Source: Scolanthus callimorphus (taxonomy: Eukaryota > Cnidaria > Anthozoa > Actiniaria > Edwardsiidae). Taken from it: a stretch of DNA of 64,000 nt. Shown here piece by piece: positions 33,798 to 43,535 of the stretch. Both the position numbers and the translations under genes were made by a program. Location: the NCBI GenBank assembly GCA_033964015.1, contig CM066915.1, positions 15,780,913-15,844,912 on the forward strand. Reading direction: 5' to 3'. Within the stretch, counting starts at the first letter, position 1. Each line of letters opens with the position of its first letter. The notes under the pieces were generated by a model, which ran no database searches, was not told the DNA's origin, and saw only the letters and a program-made list of their open reading frames with translations.

Positions 33798-34880
33798 TAT
33801 CAGCACACCATTTGGGAAACATGTTCGTTACCAATCTACCAGATCGAAAAAGAAACATAACCCATAAAGGGAATATCTTGAGTTCGAGTTTGCAGTAATA
33901 ACTTCCCAGGTGCGAGCCTAGCAGATAAGCGATCCAGAGAAGGCACGATATCCGCCCGACAAAAAGAAAGCAAAGGGTATGAGGTCCTTTTCATTAAAGC
34001 TAAGCTGGGATCCCACAAAAAAAGTGTCGTGCACGCCAGGGCGAAAATGGACATTTGAGTCCACCAGATGAGAATTGAAAGGCCAACAGGAAGAAAAAAG
34101 GTTCAATGCTTTTAAACCAACCAACGAAACATCCTGGAAGTATTTCTTTACAAGTTTAAATTTGTTTAATTAACTACCAGGGATTTACCTCTTTATATTC
34201 TGAGTGTCAATGCTTTTAACCAAACCAAGGAAACACCTTGCATATACTGTTTACAAGTCGTTTTATTTGAATTTGTTTATGCGAAATTACGCTCTTAACT
34301 GAGACAACAGAGGGGATTAGAGGTTAGTAGATTAATAAAACGGTGAAATGAAAGAGCCATTGTATACTGGTTGGTATACAAGGGTCACAGAAAAGAAAGG
34401 AAAAAAATACGGAATATAACAAGACAGATTCATGTGCGTGCCAAGAACAGAAAACATGAAAACATGGGATGAAAGACAAACAAGGGGAAACACGCCGTCA
34501 AAGTAACCAGAGAAAATAGTTCTGTACGGATCTGCAAGCAGTGACCTGCGTGCAAACCAGAAAGAGTATGTAGTGCCAACGCAGCCGATTAATGAAGGCT
34601 GCTAAAAACACAGTTAGCTCACATGAACAATCATAGAGTACTGGCTGTCTTAAGGCTTGTGCGAGCCAAGCGGTGAAACTCTTCTGGGATGTCAGCACAC
34701 GAGCACACCATTTGGGAAACATGTCCGTTACCAATCTACCAGATAGAAAAAGAAACATAACCCATAAGGGAATATCTTGAGTTCGAGTTTGCAGTAATAA
34801 CTTCCCAGGTGCGAGCCTAGCAGATAAGCGATCCAGAGAAAAGGTACGATATCCGCCCGACAAAAAGAAAACAAAGGGTA
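33798..34880. repeat. Array units before copy 3 of the retroelement fragment
   Basis: The rest of the LINE-interrupted unit is 33798-34248 and contains a deletion near 34148 relative to its neighbours. The next unit, 34249-34880, ends at GGGTA against the LTR of copy 3. Confidence 0.75.
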
Positions 34881-35002
34881 TGATGTTTTTGTGGATTTAC
34901 GGGAGAGATCAACTGGTTAGATTAATGGTAGTTCAGATCTGTTTATTAGGTTATTGTGACGTACATATATGGTATTTTGATTGATGATTATATTTTCCGA
35001 CA
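34881..35002 (-). repeat. LTR of antisense retroelement, copy 3
   Basis: TG...CA termini and polypurine tract as in copy 1. The unit/LTR junction falls at the same base as in the other two copies, so the three copies descend from one insertion. Confidence 0.7.
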
Positions 35003-35036
35003 TCCTCCCGGGCCAGCAAAGGTAATCTAAGTTAAG

Positions 35037-35560
35037 TTAAATCAAAGTTAGATTATCAGAAGTGTCAGTTTTTTTACAATTTAGAAGTAGGTAAATCAAG
35101 CTGACTATAGTTGGTATGTAAATTCTCCCTGGTCTTGGGTGAGCAATCCAAAAGGTGTCAGCAATTTTCATCCCCTTTAAATCATGTGGTAATTTGATGC
35201 GCTTCATGGTGGTTGGGAATGGAGGACAGATGAATGGTGTAACTAAAGCTGATAGGTTTAGTTGTTCTTTCCCCAATTCCAGACGAATGGTCACTACCTC
35301 CAAAGATTCTCGCGTGCTTTCCGATGATCCAAACGTCGTGATATCTAAGCATTCTCTTCCTGATGAGTGTAGGTTTAGCTTGTCTTTGAGTTCCTGAGTG
35401 ATGAATGTTCTGTGTGAGCCCGTATCGAATAATGCGCGGACTTGGGTTTGGTGGTTGGGTCCTTTGACATTGACGATTGCAGATGGCAAGGTGTATATAG
35501 CTTCAGAGTGAGGCATCCATGTTGTGCCTACGTACTCTGTGTTAGAGTCGACGGGATTGG
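35037..35560 (-). pseudogene. Pao/BEL-like aspartic protease fragment, copy 3
   Basis: The retropepsin DTGS block and ITTFGSSES block are intact. The minus-strand frame is open from 35912 to 35037 (291 codons), but the part above 35580 reads array-unit DNA and is low-complexity and hydrophobic, unlike gag. Only the protease part is supported. No RT follows. Confidence 0.7.
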
Positions 35561-35574
35561 CGTTTTCGGTATAC

Positions 35575-36233
35575 TGTTTACAAGTCGTTTTATTTGAACC
35601 CATAAAGGGAATATCTTGAGTTCGAGTTTGCAGTAATAACTTCCCAGGTGCGAGCCTAGTAGATAAGCGATCCAGAGAGAAGGTACGATATCCGCCCGAC
35701 AAAAAGAAAACAAAGGGTATGAGGTCCTTTTCATTAAAGCTAAGCTGGGATCCCACAAAAAAAGTGACGTGCACGCCAGGGCGAAAATGGAGATTTGAGT
35801 CCACTAGATGAGACTTGAAAGGCCAACAGGAAGAAAAAAGGTTGAATGCTTTTAAACCAACCAACGAAACATCCTGGAAGTATTTGTTTACAAGTGTTTC
35901 TCTAAGACACACAAAAGATTCAAAGGGGTTTAAATTTGTTTAATTAACTACCAAACCATTGAAACACCCTGCAAATACTGTTTACAAGTCGTTTTATTTC
36001 AATTATCTTATGCGAAAATACGCTCTTAACTGAGACAACAGAGGAGATTAAAGGTTAGAAGATTTATAAAACAGTGAAATGAAACAGCCATTGTATACTG
36101 CTTGGTATACAAGGGCCATAGAAAAGAAAGAAAGAAAGAAATACGGAATATAACAAGACAGATTCATGTGCGCGCCAAGAACAGAACACATGAAAACATG
36201 GGATGAAAGACAAACAAAGGGAAACACGCGGTC
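35575..36233. repeat. Last, partial array units
   Basis: The short unit runs 35575-35978 and a final unit from 35979 is truncated at 36233 (GGAAACACGCGGTC). Beyond this point the sequence is unrelated, so this is the right edge of the array. Confidence 0.8.
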
Positions 36234-36254
36234 GTTGTGATTCATTTGTAGTGC

Positions 36255-36355
36255 ACAGACTAGCTCGTACCTGCTCATAAACCTCTAGTTCCCTCCTCCT
36301 CGGAAAAACATTATACATCATGCTGTCAGAGTACTCCTTCAACATTTCCATCTCA
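36255..36355 (-). other. Candidate exon at the right edge of the array
   Basis: A minus-strand reading encodes EMEMLKEYSDSMMYNVFPRR and RELEVYEQ, followed by a good donor GTACGA. The composition is protein-like and distinct from the array. The acceptor (TGCATGAG) is weak and no partner exon was found. Function unknown. Confidence 0.25.
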
Positions 36356-36360
36356 TGCAA

Positions 36361-37434
36361 ACCAAAATTACATAAAGCAGACTCGTGAAGTAATCAAATG
36401 CTCATCAACAAAGTCAATCTTCATCGTAAGTAGTAGTAATTACTGCTCAGTAAACCAGAAATATTGCTTTTTACGTACAAATAGACCCTTTGTGACAGTA
36501 CATCTACAGTACAGAGTCCCAAGAATCATACATATGAACAATGTTATTTTTTAACGTTAATATTGTATTAACGTTGTGATACGCGATAATTTACTGGAAA
36601 GAGATAGCTGCCGAATCAAGGAGAACTTCTAATAATAAATCTTCCTTCCATAATCGCAATGCCGTAAAATTGAAGACAGCAGTAAGAGCTATCTCTCGTT
36701 AGCTTATGCGTCAAACATACGTAGTCGTTTCATGAACTGCTGCTTACAGCCAGGGTATTGTTATTAGTTGTTTTAGTACTGATCATTATTTAACACGTAC
36801 TCCTCTTGCCATGGTCACTTCATGTGCAGCTTTCTGCAACTGGGCCCGGTTGCACAAAGCTCCACCTCAGCTTACATCATACCTTGCGCTGAAAGAATGA
36901 GTACGTTTCAGAAAAATTTGCAGCAATTTACCCAATTGCGTAAATTGATAGTCCGAGAAGCAGATGCTCTTAATTGGAATTGCTCGAATACCATTCTCCT
37001 ACGATTTGAATATCACCCATGGAAGTAAAAGCAGAACAAACAAAAAATGCCACGAGTGTTGACTATAAGCTCATGACTGTTAGTCTAAATACATGTGAAT
37101 TGCAATTGCGCCTTCCCCGGTTTCCGTATCTTGTAGAGATGCAAGACCCAGGAGCAGTCAGAGGATGTCTCCAATCCGAAAATTCCAATCGAATGTATGG
37201 CGACTTCAACTTTCAATACGAGCGTGTTATTGTACAAATTCTTGTGGACTTAAAGGCTTTCTTATTAAATCTTTCTAAATCGATAATCTAGTCCGTCATT
37301 GAAAAAGCTTTTACGGGTAATTTCAAGTCTCACTTGATCGGTCTCAATAAATCATTATTGTTCTACGCAATAGATCCGTATAAACAAGCACGTAATTGAC
37401 TTTTGGCACAATGTGGCAATTGTGTTTCCCTTTA
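36361..37434. other. Non-coding, no gene recognised
   Basis: Open frames of 68 and 90 codons (36822-37028 and 37019-37291) overlap but show no domain or splice structure. Confidence 0.45.
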
Positions 37435-37882
37435 CTATAGTCCAGGTGCCAAGTCTACGAAATGAATTTCGTAGCACCCCTTTCTATATTCACGGAAATG
37501 GTATAAACACAGATAAGTAACTAAATAGTCAGGGAAAAAGTGCAGCTGTGCCGGTGCTAGTAAGTATTTCTTTTTGTCGTCTTCCAATATGAATCTGTGT
37601 CCTGTCTGAGAGACTCTTAAATAGTCTCTTAAATAGACCAATACCTTTAAACCCAAAAATTGTATGATCATTGGTATCACATGCCTTTTTTAAGTCAATA
37701 AACATGATAGCATTATCAAGGGCATTGTCAATGTTTAGATACCAATAATCAGTTGTTTCAATAAGAGTTATTAAGGTAGAGTGCAGTGGTCTAAAACCAG
37801 AACGAAAGTAGATACGCCATTTTAAGGTCTCTGTAAAGGCATTCGACGTGCTTACGGGAAAAAAAATTTCGTCGCGTCGCAA
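37435..37882 (-). pseudogene. LINE reverse-transcriptase fragment
   Basis: Minus-strand frames encode SGFRPLHSTLITLIETTDYW, then NIDNALDNAIMFIDLKKACD, matching the first catalytic RT block (FIDLKKAFD type with Cys for Phe). YLRDYLRVSQTGHRF-like residues follow in another frame. Only the RT palm start survives. It is distinct from the LINE at 31 kb and from the L1/Tx1 copy; CR1/L2/Rex-like is most likely. Confidence 0.7.
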
Positions 37883-38339
37883 TTTAAGCTTTCATAATCA
37901 GCTATATATCGTTTTAAAGCTAAAAGATTGCTCTATCTTATGATTCAGTTTAGTGAATCTTTAATTTTTTCTTCTATTTTTTTAGACCCCACACTAAAAA
38001 CTACCTTGTTTACTTGAAAAGCTCCAGACCATTAGCGTTTTGTTCCACAATTCCACACTTTATCGGATTTTAGTCTCGGAGGAATGAACTGCAAAACCGT
38101 GTGAGCGATTTTCGATATTTTGCATCTTTACGAAAATATTAGGTCGCGAAGTTGAAAGTCGCATTTTTACAATTTGTGGACCAAACATTTATCATAAAAT
38201 CGTTTTCAAGTAAAAATGTTTAGGTGTTATCATTTTCTAACGACACAGGAAAATTGATGCCGATATTTTAAATCGTGCGAGGTCCGGAGCTTCGCAAAGG
38301 TGAAAAATTGACCTAAAATTTAAGTACTACAAAAAGCGT

Positions 38340-38545
38340 GTCAAGTTCATTAAATTACAGAAAATGAGTGGCGGGCAATACAAAAGAATGGGCAATTGAA
38401 AGCCTAGGAAAACAGTTGACGCGTCATTTGAAGTTTTAGAAACATACTTTATGACTGTATCAAATGGATTTCAGGAAAACTATCATATTATGGATTTTTA
38501 ATTTTTTACCTTTCCCGAGACCTTAAGAAAGGTGTTTTATCCTTA
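38340..38545 (+). repeat. Dispersed repeat, copy A
   Basis: The sequence around TACAGAAAATGAGTGGCGGG, then GGGCAATTGAA and GTCATTTGAAGT, matches the reverse complement of about 63760-63980 with roughly one mismatch in five to six bases. Non-coding. Confidence 0.75.
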
Positions 38546-38889
38546 AAAACACCACGACATTATGGATTCGTGCATGTGTACACACTTTAGAAGTCGTTTT
38601 CATGGCGAGGAAGAGTGTTTCTGTGCTTATGGGATTTGATTAAGTACTTTTATTTAATTTTAATGTGATTATTGTACACTTCAAAACGTTGTAACGGGTT
38701 ATGACGACATCAAAAGCAAGGGCTATTTTTGAAGATGTCTGGTGAATTTTTGTAAAAGTATTGCGGCATGCCTTAGTGCTGAGGAAATTTGGTGAAACAT
38801 TTCAGGTAAAGCACTCTAGTTTTAAAATATGATGAAGCCAATTAAACGGTGGCCTATAGGGGACGTACAGTTATTTTTCGACAGCCAAG

Positions 38890-39130
38890 CATTTTGTTTT
38901 TACCCCGGTTTTTTTAGCGTTTGCCCCGCGTTTTTTAATTCGAGCCCAATTTTTTTGTTTTCGTTCCTGGTTTTCATTTCAATCCCGAGCCCAACTTTTT
39001 AGTTGTGCTCCAGGTTTTAGTTGTGCCAAGTTTTCAGTTGCACCCCAGGTTTTTAGTTGCGGCCTACTGTTTTCAGTTGCTCCCTAAATTTTTATTTCCG
39101 CCCCAGGTTTTATTTAGAGCTCAACATTTT
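38890..39130 (+). repeat. Degenerate GTTTTTAGTTGC(A)CCCCAG repeats
   Basis: About ten loose copies of a ~20-25-base motif (a T-run, AGTTG, then a short purine/C-rich CCCCAGG block) occur in a row. The strand composition is strongly skewed. No ORF is credible here. Confidence 0.6.
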
Positions 39131-39832
39131 TCGCCCTTGCTATGTTTCCGCTGAAAAAGCCACTCGGATGGCTCGGACATGTGTTGACAAGATGGCGGAA
39201 CGTGAACGATCAAGCCAACAACAGGAAATGTATTTTGTTTATTTGCAATCAGTGTTTCACTCTAAGCCACGATTGTTATGTTAACAAGAAAAGGAAACGA
39301 CAGAAGAGGAAATGACAGAATTCCACAGCCGTAGCCAAATGCGCAGTTATGCAACAGCATTTCTTGGAAAATTGCTTGCAAGTATATTTTTTTTATACTG
39401 ACTGAATCCAATAACGTTGTCTAGCGCAAAAATTCAAATTAGTTACAATTATACCTGTGCCTACTGCTGATTCTTGACCGAAGGCAAGCGAAAAATTGCA
39501 TGGCGTTAATAAGGAACATTTTTCTCCAAGAAATGTAAAGCTCCGCTGTTGTGGGTTCCTGCCAGCAGAGGCAAAGCTAATAAAATAAATAACAAATAAA
39601 TCATCACATGATCTGAATTGGGTGGCAACAAGATGAAAACACCGTTAGCCGATTTGTTCTATTATTATACAATGTCCTCACCGACTGGCCACTTTTATAA
39701 CTAACTCTGTGCTAAAAAATTATATACACCTATTTCCGCGAGCGTACATGCAATTTTATGTGGCGAATCCTTCTCATGATACAAGAGATTGGAGCGAGAC
39801 AAAGAAATTAAGGTTCGAAGTCTACTCAAGTT

Positions 39833-40600
39833 CTGTTAATATTGAATGCATCCGAACGAGAAGGTGACTTTGAGACGATGATTGCGCCTGGTGTGCAGCG
39901 TATTATTATAGAAACTTTGCTTCGCCAACCTGACAGAACACTCCGAGAACTCAAACAAACTAAATATTTAATTAATATTTTTTTCGTTTCTCTGGACAGC
40001 TGAAGAAACACGCCTCGCAAAGGGATGAAAACAGATACACTGACTACAGGGCAACCGTCTGTACGCTTGATCCAAGGACGCTGGTAATCTTGGATGAAAG
40101 CGGTTTTAAGCTTGATCATTAGCAGGCGAAATGGATACTTCAGATTATAACGTTTAAAGTTCAGGATTTTTTGCATTCGGCTGTTTACAAATAATAAAAA
40201 TAGGTTTTCGTAGTAATTTCATGTAAATTGGCTATTAGCAATATTAAAAAAATTATTTTGCTAATGACCGAGCACTTACAAATCCCCTTTTATCCTAAAA
40301 TAACAGCATCCTTGGATCAAGCGTACAGACACGACAAAATGAATTCAATATTTCGTGGTGCTGAATATTGGCCATTTCATTAAATGCAGCTTACAGTGTA
40401 ATGAATCATTCTATCCTCATCTTCCTGGTAATTCCGTTTATCAGTAGACAGCAGTGCAAAAGGCCAGTTGAATTTCTCGGTGTCTCTTGTCAGGTTGGCG
40501 CAGCAAAGTTACGCTGTTCATCAGGCGCAATAATCGCAGACACAAATGGTCTTCCATTAGCATGCATTCAATATCACCGGAACTCTTCTCGTAGACCTTC
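39833..40600. repeat. Imperfect foldback element
   Basis: The left block 39833-39960 (TATTGAATGCAT, GATTGCGCCTGGTG, TTCGCCAACCTGACAG) matches the reverse complement of about 40475-40600. A second inner pair, CTGTACGCTTGATCCAAGGA at about 40060 and its complement at about 40310, confirms the symmetry. The centre is near 40200. Both arms encode the same short peptide in outward orientation (SGAIIA/PGAIIV), so a coding fragment may be duplicated. No transposase. Confidence 0.65.
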
Positions 40601-42849
40601 AATTGTTTCCTATATTTAGTTGTCTCACGAAGGATTCGTCATCATTCGGCATTTTGCGTCATTGACTATCTCCAAACAAGCAACTCCAAAATTGCATTTG
40701 ATATCATTCCAATAACCCCCCCTGGTCACGCATTCACCATTTTCAATTCTTCAAACTTTATTGAAATAGGGGTGTATCTATATATACATTGTACACAGTT
40801 ACAGAATCGTATATATAACATAAAAACGGCACCATGGTACACCATGTCCACACGTTACCGGAGAGGAGGTGTGTAGTTTTTAATGAGAAAATGATAAAGT
40901 GGACATAAGTTCTAATTCAAGCGTTTTCTTAAGCGTTTTCCATTTTAAGTCTTCCAAAGAAAGCAAAAAAATAATAATTTCTCGCAGCCGAAAGCAACAA
41001 GACGTCCAAACCTACGCAATTCTCACACAGAAATGTTCAGGCAAAAGCCGTTTTTGAAAAAGATCAGAGTTTTTCTATACTAAAAACAGAGATGACAAAC
41101 CTGAACAGAAGGAGGAAATCTCACCAGTGTGCATGCTTTTGTTGGAAAAGATTTCCCTTAAGCTAAGTCCTAATTCAAGCGATTTCTTAAGCGAGGGACA
41201 AAGCCGCCACTGCTGCCATGTTGAAATCTCCCACAGAAAACAAAACAGAACACAGTTCGCACAGCCGAAAGACATCATACATACCCAAACCTCAGAAACC
41301 TTAATGGTTCTGTTACAGATTACTTACAGGTATGTGCATGGATAATTCTAATTCGGAAGCTTTGTGCATAGAAAAGTGTTTATTCAAGTTTGAAAGTACA
41401 CCACTGTCATGAATAATACTCTCAAAATATAAATCCAGTCATAAACTAAGAAATTCTCAGAACAATCTTCTCTTCCCTTACTGAGATATGATAAACATAC
41501 AAACAATTCCGAAGTGAAATTATTTTTATGTAATAACTTTATCGGGTTCTTTGACCAACGTTCAGGGTAACCAGTGCAAAAAAAGACTTTGGGGCTGACT
41601 TCATTTATTTCGCCATGGGGGGGGGGGGATACTCATGTTGAGAGAAGGTTTAAATTTGTGAACGATGGATACATCGTATTTGACTTCCATGGCAATTTTA
41701 TTCCTGAGTCCGAGGGATAACAAATGCATACGTTCCAAAAAGCTGCAAAGCTGCCAAAATGAGTACCTTTGTCTTCACCCGACCGTTCTGCACTTTAGTT
41801 AGAGGCCGCTCAATGGACTGTGGTTTTTACCAAAAATACCGTATACAGTTGAGGAAATAATATTCTAGTTCGTTATGTATCCGACCGTCAAAACACTTAC
41901 CACTTTTCTCCGACTCGACTCGATCGCATATCACTTCACATTTCTATTTCACTTTGTCTTTAAATCTTCCTAAATCACTCTGAGCACTTAGACGAAAGGT
42001 GTTCCAAACATTTGCTTTACAAGGGGGAAGAATAGCGACTAATACCTTCTCGTTTACTGTAGTTTTGCCTGAAACAATGACTGGATACTTTTTAACATGG
42101 TTTGGTGTTCATACAGTTCGGAGACAATACTAGGCGCATTTCTTTTTATCATAAGCACGATTGTGTAAAATTAATCATCATCTCAATATCAGAAAAAATA
42201 ATGAAACTTCCATTATCCTCGAGCATATCGTGTGCCTGAAAACTTTTCAAATGTTAAAAATACCTAAGATTCGAGATGCCTTACACGAAACACGTAACAG
42301 TTGAGTGTCGTTTATGAGACCTTTTGCCTAAATCATTTCAGTAGTTCAAAGGATCTCAACAAATCTTCTACCTAAAGTATAGCGTTGATTTAAAGGAAAT
42401 TTCATTGATTTAGTTCATTGATTTCGCTGGAAGGTAGAATGAAATGTAAAGCTGCATTTCTTATATCAGAAAAACATTATAACATTTCATTTCAAATACT
42501 GTCCCCGACTGACTGTCAGCTAAAGGATACTAGAGCTTTTTTTTTTAAACTCAAAATGTTTAACGTTTTGCCAGTCTAGCGCTTCATTCTAGCGCTCCCG
42601 GTCTATACTGCTAACTCTGTTGTATGTGCCAGTGCTATGTTATGGTTATGATATTATTATTATTGTTATCTGTTAGTGACTTATGGCAAGATTAGTGAGT
42701 GAAGCGCAATGCAATAAAAAAACTTGGGCTTCCGATAATGCATGGGGGCCAAATAACAAATGTAACACCCTCGATGAGGTGGACTTGACATCAGAAACAC
42801 TTTGAGAAGACCATAGTTAACGTGACTGGGGGCCAAAATACCTAGCTAT
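40601..42849. other. Non-coding, no gene recognised
   Basis: AT-rich sequence with a loose ~260-bp echo (CTAATTCAAGCG followed by TTTCTTAAGCG at about 40914 and 41170) and a 12-base G run at 41617-41628. No domain-bearing frame. Confidence 0.5.
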
Positions 42850-43009
42850 TAGAGTGGTTTTCATCCGGCGATGAAATAGATACTTACAAGCACGCACTAC
42901 TATACACTATAAAGTTCATTTTTATTGTATTCTCCTTTTAAATTGACTAGTAGACACTATTAAACACTGACTACTAGTTTTGTTTCACAGCCGGATGAAA
43001 ACCACTGTA
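42850..43009. mobile_element. 156-bp mariner-type MITE with TA target duplication
   Basis: The element 42852-43007 has inverted ends GAGTGGTTTTCATCCGGC and its complement GCCGGATGAAAACCACTG (one mismatch at the first base). It is flanked by TA dinucleotides at 42850-42851 and 43008-43009. Short length, CAGTGG-type ends and TA duplication are typical of Tc1/mariner-derived MITEs. It lies exactly beside the outer end of the long inverted repeat that starts at 43010. Confidence 0.85.
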
Positions 43010-43535
43010 ATGAAGACACCAGGATTGACAGGCATCGACACAGAGGCACAGGAAATTTATGAAGAAGTGAGTTTCTGAAGGTCCATTTGTAGGTACCGAA
43101 GCTCAGATGAATGAATTAGAGACAAAGTACCCGGTACATACAGAGAGACAAATTTTTGAAATCTGAATTTTTTATGTAATTTAGGCATTTTCTCTAATCA
43201 AGGGAATATCCTTGCTGCTTACTGAATGGTATCCTTGTTACTGGACACTTAAACGTTTTCTCCACTGACTTCAAACAAAGTGACGTATCACACAAAAAAA
43301 AATCCGATGAGCTAGTTTCTGCACAAATTTCCTGTGGGGTTGCCAAAAACTAGATGTTAGTAGCACAGAGAGGGCCAAGAGAAAGCAGCACTGGCAGTAG
43401 CGAACACCTGGGACTACAATGACAGAATACCAGCAACAGGTGAGTCTCTAGAGAGGGTAGGGCAAAGTAAAGAAAACAACGGCCAACAACAACTGAACCT
43501 CAGGTACAACTGAGTACACAGAGACAGGTGATTGG
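43010..43535. repeat. Outer part of a long, diverged inverted repeat (left arm)
   Basis: The arm starts ATGAAGACACCAG. Blocks such as CTCTAGAGAGGGTAGGG and AACTGAGTACACAGAGACA have inverted, diverged counterparts at about 54130-54627 (CTCTATAGAGGGTAGGG and AACTGAGTACCCAGAGACA on the minus strand). The order of blocks is preserved. Identity is roughly 65-75 percent by eye. Composition is CAC/ACAG-rich with no ORF. Confidence 0.65.

Larger units (their letters stand above)
21785..36233. repeat. Tandem array of a ~925-bp unit with higher-order structure
   Basis: Direct-orientation units begin TGTTTACAAGTCGTTTTATT at about 21785 (divergent first copy), 22702, 24459, 25386, 26317, 27241, 29704, 30639, 34249 and 35979. 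Clean spacings are 927, 931, 924 and 935 bp. The same start also occurs at 24010, 29260 and 35575 in short units where ~27 bp of the unit head is joined directly to an internal point (GGGAATATCTTGAG). Just upstream of each short unit the previous unit is replaced at GGGTA by an antisense LTR-element fragment. The array ends inside a unit at 36233. Two units are interrupted by later insertions (27641-28327 and 31088-33797). After removing these, the spacing between successive retroelement fragments is about 4.56 and 3.60 kb, differing by one unit. No long sense ORF is conserved between units. Confidence 0.85.
37883..39832. other. Non-coding repeats
   Basis: No gene is recognised. The stretch includes a dispersed repeat copy (38340-38545) and a run of degenerate short repeats (38890-39130). 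Confidence 0.55.

Noticed and set aside
22158..36278. Many minus-strand frames of 60-145 codons in the tandem array, often hydrophobic and membrane-like
   Set aside because: They are re-readings of the same non-coding unit, broken at different places in each copy, and begin or end at unit polymorphisms. Only the protease part has family motifs.
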